NCBI GenBank assembly: GCA_023362775.1
Contig: JALMGJ010000019.1
Location: 642,501-706,500, forward strand
Reading direction: 5' to 3'
Length of the DNA: 64,000 bases
From: Charina bottae
Lineage: Eukaryota > Chordata > Lepidosauria > Squamata > Charinaidae
The position numbers were made by a program, and so were the translations under genes. The notes beneath the pieces were generated by a model, which ran no database searches, had not been told where the DNA came from, and was given only the letters and a program-made list of their open reading frames with translations. Shown one piece after another: positions 43,701 through 49,659 of the stretch. Position 1 is the first letter of the stretch; every line of letters begins with the position of its first letter.

Positions 43701-43728
43701 GAAAGACGGCCGGCCTGGTTCTTCCTAG
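16664..43728 (+). CDS. DOK7: DOK7 (downstream of tyrosine kinases 7), 11 coding exons, long form
   Basis: DOK7 is the muscle adaptor that binds and activates the receptor kinase MuSK at the neuromuscular junction. Coding exons: 16664-16732, 16809-16854, 18466-18696, 19766-19966, 22165-22275, 22665-22772, 23419-24236, 35189-35231, 38917-38988, 40102-40230, 43583-43728. Every junction has GT/AG and agreeing phases; total 1974 nt, 657 residues. The PH domain spans about residues 10-115 and the PTB domain about 116-220, with GTKLESGPATLHLCND and WKLSDLRRYGAVP matching human DOK7. The CRK-binding tyrosine motifs YQVP (Y397) and YDTP (Y407) are kept. Exons 8-11 add about 130 residues with YVNI (Y581) and YAQI (Y616). 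The human form I remember (504 residues) stops at the exon 7 boundary; the equivalent short form here would be 536 residues, ending at 24263. Exons 1-7 are near certain. Exons 8-11 rest on phase, splice sites and a Dok-like sequence. Confidence 0.92.
16809..16854 (+). CDS. DOK7: DOK7 exon 2
   Basis: 46 nt encoding WKSRWLVLRKPSPVA, which in human DOK7 directly follows RDGKK. Acceptor CCCCGCAG, donor G|GTGAGT, ends in phase 1. Confidence 0.93.
18466..18696 (+). CDS. DOK7: DOK7 exon 3 (PH domain)
   Basis: 231 nt completing the PH domain: LLLLVYKERSERLRGLKERG, then LEDICGLEPG, HTLAIICLTQ and DAHIRYSLGE. Acceptor CTGCCAG, donor G|GTAGGC, phase 1 to phase 1. Confidence 0.95.
19766..19966 (+). CDS. 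DOK7: DOK7 exon 4 (PTB domain, first half)
   Basis: 201 nt encoding VHRFHVVVAPGTKLES through FEGGTRCGF. The acceptor is CACCAG after a C-run; the donor T|GTGAGT is phase 1. In human the junction codon is also a PTB-domain tryptophan (W), completed here by GG of exon 5. Confidence 0.95.
20270..21010 (-). mobile_element. CR1/L2-like LINE fragments, minus orientation
   Basis: 20281-20560 resembles a CR1 3' UTR in reverse ('agttcttaccattaggaaatttttcctaatg'). 20580-21010 translates on the minus strand to 'LVTSQFDYWKALYMGLPLRT', the CR1/L2 RT motif also seen at 1390, 9200 and 33880. Both are dead copies in DOK7 intron 4. Confidence 0.65.
21614..21723. repeat. DOK7: Palindromic element, same family (DOK7 intron 4)
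   Basis: Ends 'gtttctcaagcttggcggctt' and 'aagccgccaggcttgagac' are inverted, with the 'ggtggacttcaactgcat...gaattctgggagatgaagtccaccc' core. Intron 4 otherwise holds a CR1-like fragment (20270-21010) and nothing recognised in 21010-21600 or 21730-22160. Confidence 0.75.
22165..22275 (+). CDS. DOK7: DOK7 exon 5 (PTB domain, second half)
   Basis: 111 nt encoding AGVFFLSCTEGEKISFLFDC, IVHGISPTKG and LRHVLA, colinear with human AGVFFLSSAEGEQISFLFDC. Acceptor TTTTGCAG; donor GCAG|GTTACG, chosen because it keeps the phase and aligns with human GLRPVLPDP. Confidence 0.93.
22665..22772 (+). CDS. DOK7: DOK7 exon 6
   Basis: 108 nt encoding DPGATPACLEERVAYEASQL and EKRLSLLSHGG. The human equivalent is VEERVAQEALETLQLEKRLSLLSHAG. 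Acceptor CTCCTTGAAG, donor GGAG|GTAACA, phase 1 to phase 1. Confidence 0.93.
23419..24236 (+). CDS. DOK7: DOK7 exon 7 (large C-terminal exon)
   Basis: 818 nt starting DDQSLSSASSDTS. It includes QLQEIGRQSSSDSGIATGSH, the YQVP and YDTPRSL tyrosine motifs (codons at 23841 and 23871) and ends CPVCGGRQ, matching human CPVCGGLK. Donor CAG|GTAGGT is phase 0. Reading on through the donor gives VGVCLVSK and a stop at 24261-24263, the likely short isoform end. Confidence 0.95.
24259..24264 (+). terminator. DOK7: AATAAA overlapping the short-isoform stop codon
   Basis: The hexamer AATAAA at 24259-24264 contains the TAA stop (24261-24263) of the exon 7 read-through frame. A T/G-rich stretch follows. This would give a short DOK7 mRNA with almost no 3' UTR if used. 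Confidence 0.45.
24528..24715. repeat. AT-only low-complexity segment with inverted repeats
   Basis: About 190 nt almost solely of AATTA/TAATT words in both orientations, able to form cruciform-like structures. Confidence 0.85.
26189..26350. mobile_element. Palindromic MITE-like element plus a partial tandem copy
   Basis: Arms 26189-26231 and 26244-26286 are 43-nt inverted repeats with about one mismatch; both end in GAATTC around the short centre CCCAGCCAGCAT. The text 'gtttctcaacctcaggaactttaaaatgtgtgg' then recurs at 26303-26335 in the same orientation as the left arm. Related copies are at 12903, 21614, 53523 and 62530. Confidence 0.8.
27045..30960 (+). mobile_element. Near full-length non-LTR retrotransposon (LINE copy 2)
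   Basis: The element includes a 5' region beginning near 27045 ('ctggatcgtcaccttgttgtggtgag', start approximate), one long ORF, and a 48-nt 3' UTR that ends ATCGCCAA at 30960. A 5-bp stem ACTCG/CGAGT with loop GCTA lies at 30938-30951. It is in sense orientation within DOK7 intron 7. No poly(A) tail is present; the other two copies end in short simple repeats instead. Products of this family are sometimes annotated as 'craniofacial development protein 2-like'. I could not settle its clade. Confidence 0.88.
27727..30912 (+). CDS. LINE ORF: apurinic endonuclease - reverse transcriptase - C2H2 finger (intact)
   Basis: From the first in-frame ATG the frame is open for 1061 residues; it is also open upstream to 27511 without an ATG. 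The N-terminal third is an endonuclease-exonuclease-phosphatase domain: FGTWNIRTLQ, LQETRRAGEG, ILLGDFNARVG, HWHLLDYVIV and the TDHRLI catalytic histidine motif. Reverse transcriptase follows: NNKASGPDGIPAEVFK, NYRGISLLATAGKIL, FIDLTKAFDTVNR (motif A aspartate), GVKQGCVIAPTLFAIF and QYADDNVVCAH (YADD active site). The C-terminal region has LRWTGHVVRMPDHRLPKQLL and ends with a C-x2-C-x12-H-x3-H finger. No frameshift or premature stop is visible and the recognised catalytic residues are present, so this copy could be competent. It is a transposon gene, not a host gene. Confidence 0.92.
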   Translation: MNFGTWNIRTLQDNMDSERPERRTAIIARELRRFNIDIAALQETRRAGEGQLKEEKGGYTFFWKGLPEQERRIHGVGFAIKNDIVKLLSEVPTGINERLSTLRIKLAKNQQATILSAYAPTLDADEDIKEKFYTQLDTILSEIPKEDKIILLGDFNARVGRDFDLWPGIIGKEGVDNSNTNGILLLTKCAEHNLVITNTLFRQKNKFKTSWKHPRSKHWHLLDYVIVRARDRRDVLLTRAMTSADDCWTDHRLIRSTMAIKIVPHRRLQGRKPRRKMNTLALQDPIKRACFQSTLKEHLPMELPENVEEHWIKLKTSIISACEQTIGYQTKRHQDWFDENDSEIEHIIDKKRKAFQIWQKDINCAVKKKIYASAKAEVQRRTRELKNIWWIKKAQETQHFADAHDARGFFNAIKAIYGPTNHGTNPLRSVDGAKLLKDKESIALRWKEHYYNLLNRHSTVADEVFLQIPQKQIRNELAVPPSLEEVSKATKQMKNNKASGPDGIPAEVFKEGGPELTQQLHKLIEKIWMREEIPADFRDAIIITLFKKGDRTDCGNYRGISLLATAGKILAKIIANRLLSVSEDILPETQNGFRPSRGTVDMIFTARQLQEKCKEQNRPLYMAFIDLTKAFDTVNRTALWTILLKIGCPDKFVNILRLLHDDMMATILNNNGSQSDPFKVESGVKQGCVIAPTLFAIFIAMIMHLVEEKLPTGVEIIYRTDGKLFNLSRLKAKNKVIATSVIELQYADDNVVCAHSEEDLQTILNIFAEAYEKLGLSINIKKTKVLYQQVRTNPSAAPSIQLKGVSLENVDHFSYLGSHLSTKADIDAEIQHRLSSASVAFSRMKRRVFEDRDIRRETKMLVYKAIVLPTLLYACETWTLYKRHLQLLERFHQRCLRKILQITWEDRRTNVSVLEEAKTTSIETMIIQHQLRWTGHVVRMPDHRLPKQLLYSQLKNGKRNIGGQQKRFKDTLKVNLKKCNISIENWEALTHERFNWRSSFINGAMDFEETRVQGEKDKRAKRKARQADAHHDRLPPGNLCPHCGRLCGSKIGLYSHLRIHR
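31660..32080 (-). mobile_element. CR1-like 3' UTR fragment, minus orientation
   Basis: The reverse strand reads as the CR1/L3 3' UTR: text around 'ctccttattccacattgtcttgaatgtgaagc' and 'gggacctctgaagtcttctaatccaa' is characteristic. No coding sequence. Confidence 0.55.
32400..33350 (+). mobile_element. Degenerate LINE fragment of a second family
   Basis: Around 32710-32730 the sequence 'catatgcagatgatgccacg' reads as a YADDA/T-type RT motif. Around 33195-33260 the translation gives LKWFGHIERMNENGVSKPIY followed by EGRVNGSRGW, typical of the C-terminal region of several non-LTR elements. Many stops and frame breaks. Confidence 0.55.
33355..34750 (-). mobile_element. CR1/L2-like LINE, minus orientation
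   Basis: Minus-strand translation includes 'HDLVTSCLDCYNVFYTGLPLKR' (33880-33950), a degraded CR1/L2 RT segment. The plus-strand text 'aagctgctgagagatcaaggatggccaggatgg' and 'tataaccaggcctgaatcctgactgga' matches the region at 9800-9920, showing the same family. It lies in DOK7 intron 7. Confidence 0.65.
35189..35231 (+). CDS. DOK7: DOK7 exon 8 (C-terminal extension, 43 nt)
   Basis: Encodes ETPILSSQMFPRNL. Acceptor TTTTTAAAG after a T/G-rich run; donor CTAG|GTAAGA is strong. It starts in phase 0, as exon 7 requires, and ends in phase 1, as exon 9 requires. It is too short to be convincing alone; the case rests on phase and position. Confidence 0.65.
35232..38916 (+). other. DOK7: DOK7 intron 8
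   Basis: 35560-35900 carries a plus-oriented CR1-like RT piece: 'ctggatccctttcgctcaggattcagaccc' reads LDPFRSGFRP. The GC-rich part 35900-36700 has long frames on both strands without a recognisable domain, possibly more of the same LINE. 36800-38900 shows nothing I can name. Confidence 0.6.
35329..35350 (-). repeat. Interstitial telomere-like repeat
   Basis: TTAACCCTAACCCTAACCCT gives three CCCTAA units (TTAGGG on the minus strand), about 100 nt after DOK7 exon 8. Confidence 0.85.
38917..38988 (+). CDS. DOK7: DOK7 exon 9 (C-terminal extension)
   Basis: 72 nt, phase 1 to phase 1, encoding PEGSSGLIMQQTDPGVQPDP then VHV. Acceptor TATATTTTAG, donor GTTG|GTGAGT. Read in the other frames it would stop after seven codons, so the phase 1 junction from exon 8 is required. 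Confidence 0.72.
40102..40230 (+). CDS. DOK7: DOK7 exon 10 (C-terminal extension, YVNI motif)
   Basis: 129 nt, phase 1 to phase 1, acceptor TTTCCGCAG, donor CGAG|GTACGA. Encodes DLPVSEQLHSEMATYVNIPT then SPTAKKQLHYMEVELQEPST. The tyrosine at codon 40143-40145 (Y581) is in a Y-x-N-I context, the GRB2 SH2 consensus; a second tyrosine (Y596, HYMEV) follows. The sequence style is that of Dok/IRS-family C-termini. Confidence 0.85.
40231..43582 (+). other. DOK7: DOK7 intron 10
   Basis: Contains the GAG/GAA expansion, a (TTAGGG)2-like stretch at 42286-42301, and otherwise nothing recognised; a few short frames around 41880-42100 and 42900-43160 lack any family resemblance. Intron 9 (38989-40101) likewise shows nothing identifiable. 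Confidence 0.6.
41320..41524 (+). repeat. DOK7: (GAA)n(GAG)n(GAA)n expansion in DOK7 intron 10
   Basis: About 205 nt of uninterrupted purine triplets: a few GAA, then roughly 48 GAG, then roughly 18 GAA. All apparent proteins here (poly-Glu, poly-Gly, poly-Ser) are artefacts. Confidence 0.95.
43583..43728 (+). CDS. DOK7: DOK7 exon 11 (terminal coding exon of long form)
   Basis: 146 nt, acceptor TTTTACACGCAG, starting in phase 1. It encodes SESTKYAQIDITATETAHKV then GTQHAQFREERLQELEQQKK and ends DGRPGSS with TAG at 43726-43728. The tyrosine Y616 lies in a Y-A-Q-I context, and the end is a charged, probably helical segment. I recognise this sequence style from Dok-family C-termini but cannot name a curated isoform. 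Confidence 0.85.
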
Positions 43729-45703
43729 GGAGACGCAGGTTAACCGCCGCCAGCCCAGTGCCTGCGTCCGTTCTCTTCAATGTTGCCGCTGCGTTTGGAT
43801 TGGTACCAGATTCATTCCAATTTACTCCTTTCCAGCTGGAAAACTGGCAGCATGGTGTGTGCATTTGTGGGTCTGTCCCTCTGCAGAGGCACTCACTGTA
43901 AACATGTGGTCTTGTCATTTTGTAATATCTTGCCAACTGAGGTATTAGATACAAATGACTATTAAATTGAGGCATTTCGAGAATTTTGAGTGAGTAAAAA
44001 AAAGTAAATAGAACAAAATATTCAAGAAATATTGGTCTGTACAGTGTACGTCTTGATCGAATTACTTTTGTTAAGGGTCAAAATGGCTTTCGGTATTTTT
44101 CAAAAAGCCAAAGGACACGCTGTTTTTGATGACTGGGCTGTTAGATGAAGAGTGAATAACATTAAACAAACTTGATTTTGCTAGCCTGCATTCTTTTGTT
44201 TATTAATTACTCGGGTTCTATGGCTGGAATCCACTGGTGTCGTTCCACTTGTAGAGCAACGGTTGTTCCAGAAGACAAGGTTCCTTATGGGAAGTGGATG
44301 GCTTTTGTGGATTCGGCTCTCCCCTGGGAATGTCTTGTGGCACCTTCCCTCCACGCAGTTCTGGAAGCCTTCCGGGGAGGAGGGATCAGCCAAGGCTCGC
44401 GCTCCCCTTTCGTCTGTGCAGTGGATCAAAAGCTGCTCTATGTGCAGGATGCCACCCTTGCATTCCACCCAGAGTGACTGGTCTTCATTATTTATTATTT
44501 ATCTGCATTACGAAACGGTACAGTACAGGTTTAGCTATTCTTACGGATTTCCCTAGTATCCATAATTACAGTTGGAGTTATGACTATTTTAATTAATAAA
44601 TACTTTCCTTGATCTGCATGGTGAGGAATTTGCCGTCCTCCTGTTGTCTGAGCACATGCCAGCAAGGACTTGGGCACGAGACCTCGCCCCTTGCCGTTGT
44701 TGTGCCCACCTCCCTCCCTCCACCTCACGGAACGCTCCACTTGCTCCTGGCGGACCAGGGACCTTCCCGGAGAAGCTTTGCTGTTTCCTAGAACACCACG
44801 CACTCCGGCAACGTTTGACAGTGCTACGGGCACCCAGGAAGCGGGGCCAAAGGAAGCAAAATGGTGGCATTCCTGTGGCTGGGAGCGCCCGACCTGGGGC
44901 AGAATTCGCCGCGCAGCGGCGCAAGAGCTGCTCACGTGTGTTCTTGGAGCAGCTGGGTGGCCAATTCCATCACAAGTGGGCGTCCGCCCCTTGGGGCCCG
45001 TGCTTCTGCTGCTCAGAACAGTCCTGGCAAGAGAAACGCTCCAAGCGGAGGTGGGCCCGGGCCTGGTGGCTGAAGGCCGAGAGGGCCGGGCTCTTCCCGG
45101 GGCCCCTTCGTCTTGCAGCAGACGCTTGGCGGGGCCTCACGGCTGCAGCTGGCCTGGGTGGTCAAGGAAACCACTGGGGGGGGGGAGGACAGCTGGAGAG
45201 CAGAAGCCTCCTCTGGTCACCTGACCAGTGAATCACGCTTTGCAGAAACCTGTTAAAATATGGAATTTACAATGAAAATTGTGCAGATCAATAGCTGAAA
45301 TCCCCTTTTCGTTCATTTTAGCTGCTTTTGGCTGGGTTTTTGAAAAACAGCATGCATGATCATCTCACTTTTCAACAAAGCGGAGGTCCTGTAACGTTTC
45401 CCAGCTTCTTTACCCGATCCCATTTCCACAAAAGCTAGGGCCCGGTTTCCTTTGGGCCCAACGGAGCCCTGTCAGTGGAGGGCGGTGCGGTCCCCGTTCT
45501 GCCCTACAGAAACAGGACTTGTCAGCACCGCACTTCCTTAGTTTACCTCATTATGTACGTAGCTTTGACTTTGGTCCAGCATTTGAGAAACAGTCTCATG
45601 TTTTTACCAAAGACTGCAAAAACCAATTTGTGCAGAACTAGGCTCCTCTTAAAACATGGGCTTGAATTTTATTTCCAAAGTGCTCTTCAGATGCTGAAAT
45701 AAA
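43729..45703 (+). other. DOK7: DOK7 long-form 3' UTR region with candidate poly(A) signals
   Basis: After the TAG at 43728 the first AATAAA I find is at 44595-44600, and another at 45698-45703. Either could end the long transcript. The frames inside overlap on both strands and match nothing. Confidence 0.4.
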
Positions 45704-47450
45704 AATGTAAAATAATGATTACTGCGTGTTCAAGTGATGTGTGTGTCTTTTCACGTGCTGCTTCGACCCTATTATTCGGAAAAGCAAAAAAGCAGGGTCG
45801 AAACAGGAAGGCAGCGGCATCGTCGTATCAGGGCCCAGGAGATTTCCCGCACCCTTTCTTGCCGACAAGGCCAACGTTCCACAAACTTCTTAAAAACATC
45901 ATTAGAGCGAAGAAGACGTCAACGTAGAATACCTCCTGGGGATTTCAAGAACGGCTTCACGCTGCAGCCTAGTGAGCCGGTCAAGAAGATGCGCGGTCCC
46001 CCAAAGTTTAATTTTCAGCCCGAAGCTTTTCCTTGGCCAAGCCTTGTGGAGCAACCAGGCCGGTAAGGGCTGCTCCGAGAAAAATCTCCTTGGCCGGTGC
46101 CGGCTACATGCTGGGCGTCTTCCGCCCGGCCTCCAGCAGGACAGGCCCCGTCGGAAAAACCAGGCATCTCTGTTGCGCCTCGCAACCAATGTCACTCCGT
46201 TCATTCCCAGCACCCCTGGAGGGATCTGCCACCAAGCCGAGGTGGAGCCGGAGGAGCGCCAGCCCGGCCGGTTTCTGGCTCTTAGGAAGCCCGCTGTTCC
46301 CGCTCGTCCTGAAACGGCCAGGGAAGCATTAGCGCCCCTTCGCAAACCCACTCAGGGCTGTCGTTGCGGGTTTAACGGAGCAGCACCCACGCAGAAGGCC
46401 CCTCCCCCCAGAAGGCTGCCGGGGGTGGGCAGTTCAGCCAACTGCGAGGAAAGAGTGCAGATGGGACTGGAAAGAACAGCCTGTTATTTAGGGAGCGGGA
46501 AGCCGTTCCCCCTCCTTTGACGTGCCCCAGCCCTGCTCGTGCTCGAGGGGTGTCTCAAGTAACAGGAGTGGAAACTTCTTAATGAGCGGCAGGGTTGGAG
46601 GACAAGTGACCTTTGAACATGAGGTGGGTTTTTATTTCCGGAGGCGCTTCGCTCCCTTCCCTCCCCTTTGACTCCTTCGGTTCACGTTGCCCGCTCGGAT
46701 TTATGAAACGGTGCCCCACGGCATTCGAGCTGGAGGGCGCAGCAGTTACCTGGGAGACGGAGCTGGCCTAAAACTCACGGGGCCCATCAGCAGCTCCTGA
46801 TCACCCCGGAGAGGTGGCATTGGAGTGCCAGATGAGCCAGTCCGTCTGCTTCACTCGCACAGGTGGCACAGAATTGGGCGGAAGAGCCGATGAGCCGGAA
46901 GAGCCAAATTCAAAGCTGGGCAAAATTCAAAGCCCAACGTTACTCCTTTACCTCCAATGCCAAGTGACAGGCTGGGGGTCACCTGGCTCGGTCACGGGAC
47001 CCGTGAAAGAGATCTGGGCATAGTAGGCGATTGCAGTCCAAATGTGAGCCAGCAGTGTGATACAGCTACAGAAAAGGCGAGCACCATTTTCGACTGTGTC
47101 AACAGAAGTTCAGTTTTCCAAGCACAGGAAATAACAACTCTACTTTGGCCAGTCCTTGACTCTTCTGCCCACTTCTGGGCACCACCTCTGAAGGAAGATT
47201 CAGAGAAATTGGAAGAGGAAACTCAGAAGGGTGGAATGGGTCCTCTCCAGGGAAAGACGGAAGCAGCAGCGCTTCACCTTGAGAAGAGCCACCGAGGGAG
47301 GGAAGCCACCCCCGCGGGAGGCCAAGGCCGGTCCTCCCCACGGAAAAGTCCAGGGCAGGCTCAGAGTTGGGGGGGTGGAGCTCAAGCGCTCTGTGGCTTC
47401 CCCGGCCCCCTTTCCCCGTTTATCATGAGAATTCCTGCTGAGGTCGCCCG
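45704..47450. other. Intergenic DNA, DOK7 to ADRA2C
   Basis: 46960-47215 is a plus-oriented CR1-like RT fragment; its translation retains 'SQQCDTATEKASTIFDCVNRS' and 'SAHFWAPPLKEDSEKLEEE', degraded forms of the CR1 segment 'AKKANAILGCI...FWAPQFKKDIEKLE'. The remainder, including frames of up to 182 codons at 45900-46520, shows no domain. LRPAP1, which lies here in human, was not found. Confidence 0.6.
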
Positions 47451-47499
47451 TGGTTCGTAGGATCGCTCTGCCAGAGCCACACCTCGGCTGCTCTTAGGG

Positions 47500-49480
47500 A
47501 CCATCGCGGGTGGAGGCCAAGCGGCGGGCCGGGCCAGGAGCCGGAAGCCAACGCAGCCAGGGCCGCCGGGGAGGGGGGCGGGTGGGCCCCGATTGGGGGG
47601 CGCCCCCCCAGGACTTGGCAGAGCTGCAAAGGGGCCCTTCGCCGACTTCGCTGGACCTCCGGCCTCTCCCCCCCAAGGGTGGAAAAACGCTCACCTCCCC
47701 GGTGGCTCCCGCCGCCCCCGCCTGCTGAGCAGCCTCGCCCGGGCTCCTACCGGGGCCGCCGCCGCTCCCCCGCGGGGCCGCTCTTCAGCGGGAAGGCTCC
47801 CGCCTCCCCGAGGGCCCTCCGTGGCCTGCTGGGCAGCTCCCTTCGCTCGGGCGGCCCTCCGGCCCCGCGGCTTCCTACGCGGCCGCCCTGCCCCGCTCGC
47901 CCCGGCGGCAGCTTCGGCGGAGCCGCCCCCCGCCCCCCGCCGGGCTGGAGCGCACCAGGCGCAGCTACTGGGCATGCTCGAGGCAGGGCGGGCTGGCCGG
48001 CCGGCCGGAGCCCTCGGAGGGAAGGTAAGGGCGGTTGGCAGCTGCCCCCCGTCCCGGTCCCGGTCCCGGTCCCCGCCCTCGCCTGCCGCTGCGGCCCGCC
48101 CGGCGGGGGGAGGCGGGGGGCGCCGGGCTGGAGGGGCCGCCCCCGGGCGCTGCGCCTGAAGCCCCCGGCGCGCCGATGCCTTGGCGGGCCACCGGGCGGG
48201 GCCGCGCCGCCTCCCGGCCGCGATGGCGGAGGCTTCCTCGGGCGCCCTGCAGCTGCTCCGGAACGCCAGCGCCGCAGCGACCCCGCACACCGGCGCCCGC
48301 GCCGGGCTGCTCGCCGCCGCCGCCACGGCCGCCGCCGCCGCCACGGCCGCGCCCGCCCGCCGGCCGGCGTCCGGCTACTCGGCGGCGGCGGCGGCCGGGC
48401 TGGCGGCGCTGGTGGGGCTGCTGATCCTGTTCACCATCGCGGGCAACGCGCTGGTGGTGGTGGCGGTGCTGACGAGCGGCGCCCTGCGGGCCCCGCAGAA
48501 CCTCTTCCTGGTCTCGCTGGCCAGCGCCGACATCCTGGTGGCCGCGCTGGTGATGCCCTTCTCGCTGGCCAACGAGCTGCTGGGCGGCTGGGCCTTCGGG
48601 GCGGCCTGGTGCGACGCCTACCTGGCGCTGGACGTGCTCTTCTGCACCGCCTCCATCGCGCACCTCTGCGCCATCAGCCTGGACCGCTACTGGTCGGTGG
48701 CGCGGGCGCTCGAGTACCAGCGGCAGCGCACGGCGCGGCGCGTCAAGGGCGCCATCCTGGGCCTCTGGCTGCTCTCGGCCCTCATCTCCTCGCCGCCGCT
48801 GCTCGCCGGCTCGGCGGGGGGCGCCCCGTGGCGCTGCCAGCTGCGCGAGGAGCGCTGGTACATCCTGGCCTCGTGCGCGGGCTCCTTCTTCGCCCCCTGC
48901 CTGGTCATGCTGCTGGTCTACGCGCGCATCTACCGCCTGGCCAAGGCCCGCGGCCGCACGCGCTCCGAGAAGCGCCCGCGGCCCGAGGACGCCGAGCCCG
49001 CGCGGGGCAGCCTCAGCCGGCGCTGGCGGAGCCGGCGGCAGCCCCCGCAGGCGGCGCGGGAGAAGCGGCTGACGCTGGTGCTGGGCGCGGTGGTGGGCGC
49101 CTTCGTGCTGTGCTGGTCGCCCTTCTTCCTCAGCTACAGCCTGTACGGGCTGTGCCGCGAGGCCTGCCGCGCCCCGGAGGCGCTCTTCAAGCTCTTCTTC
49201 TGGGTCGGCTACTGCAACAGCTCGCTCAACCCCGTCCTCTACACCGCCTTCAACCAGGACTTCCGCCGCGCCTTCAAGCACATTCTCTGCGGCAGGAGGG
49301 GCCGCGCCGCCGCCGCCCTCCCGCCGCCGACTCTGCCCGCCGCCGGCGCGGGGCACGGGGGCGCTCCGCTGCCGCCGCCGCGCGGGGAAGGGACGGGGAG
49401 CGGGCTTCTGCGCCGGCCGCTCTTCCTGGCGGCAGGCAGCGGCGGTTTGGGACTTCCCGGCGGCGTCCCGTCCAGGGGCT
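47500..49480 (+). promoter_or_regulatory. ADRA2C: CpG island covering ADRA2C promoter and coding exon
   Basis: Very GC- and CpG-rich from about 47.5 kb to the end of the receptor frame, with long open frames on both strands as a by-product. CCGGTC repeats at 48050-48072 and many GC boxes precede the start codon. No TATA box was seen near 48.0-48.2 kb. Confidence 0.7.
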
Positions 49481-49482
49481 GA
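48223..49482 (+). CDS. ADRA2C: ADRA2C, alpha-2C adrenergic receptor, single exon, 419 aa
   Basis: A rhodopsin-class receptor for adrenaline and noradrenaline coupling to Gi/o. All seven helices are visible: N75 in GNALVV (helix 1), D103 in LASAD (helix 2), the amine-binding D137 in LALDVLF (helix 3), DRY at 154-156, S217/C218/S221 (helix 5), W298 (helix 6) and NPVLY at 336-340 (helix 7). C130-C205 form the usual disulfide. One N-glycosylation site (NAS, N14) lies in an Ala-rich N-terminus. [11 protein letters not shown] and [13 protein letters not shown] point to the 2C subtype, as does the neighbouring DOK7/RGS12. The ATG at 48223 has G at -3 and +4. Oddities: the third intracellular loop is only about 40 residues (human about 150), the tail after C356 has 63 residues rich in Pro/Gly/Ala, and CWFPFF is CWSPFF. 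Codon use is almost entirely G/C-ending. The subtype could be debated; the receptor family could not. A possible ATTAAA signal is at 49853. Confidence 0.9.
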   Translation: MAEASSGALQLLRNASAAATPHTGARAGLLAAAATAAAAATAAPARRPASGYSAAAAAGLAALVGLLILFTIAGNALVVVAVLTSGALRAPQNLFLVSLASADILVAALVMPFSLANELLGGWAFGAAWCDAYLALDVLFCTASIAHLCAISLDRYWSVARALEYQRQRTARRVKGAILGLWLLSALISSPPLLAGSAGGAPWRCQLREERWYILASCAGSFFAPCLVMLLVYARIYRLAKARGRTRSEKRPRPEDAEPARGSLSRRWRSRRQPPQAAREKRLTLVLGAVVGAFVLCWSPFFLSYSLYGLCREACRAPEALFKLFFWVGYCNSSLNPVLYTAFNQDFRRAFKHILCGRRGRAAAALPPPTLPAAGAGHGGAPLPPPRGEGTGSGLLRRPLFLAAGSGGLGLPGGVPSRG

Positions 49483-49591
49483 CTGGCCGCCTGTGCTGCG
49501 CTTTCTCCAGGCCCGCTGTGGACCCTCTGGGCGTTGGTGCCTTTTTGGCCTCTTTGGCTCATCGGCTCCAAATGGATTTTCAGTAACTATG

Positions 49592-49655
49592 GACATTTAT
49601 TTATTTATTTATTTATCTATCTATTTATTTATTTGGTTGGTTGGTTGGTTGGTTG
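49592..49655 (+). repeat. (TTTA)n-(TTGG)n compound repeat in ADRA2C 3' flank
   Basis: Tandem TTTA units with two TCTA variants pass into five TTGG units, about 110 nt after the ADRA2C stop. Confidence 0.9.
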
Positions 49656-49659
49656 GATT

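Noticed and set aside
45902..46520. Frames of 149 and 182 codons on opposite strands between DOK7 and ADRA2C
   Set aside because: Mutually overlapping, no recognised motif, no match to LRPAP1 or other neighbours; treated as chance.
47679..49596. 635-codon plus-strand and 543-codon minus-strand frames overlapping ADRA2C
   Set aside because: They are out-of-frame shadows of the GC-rich receptor gene; only the frame from 48223 yields helices and receptor motifs.
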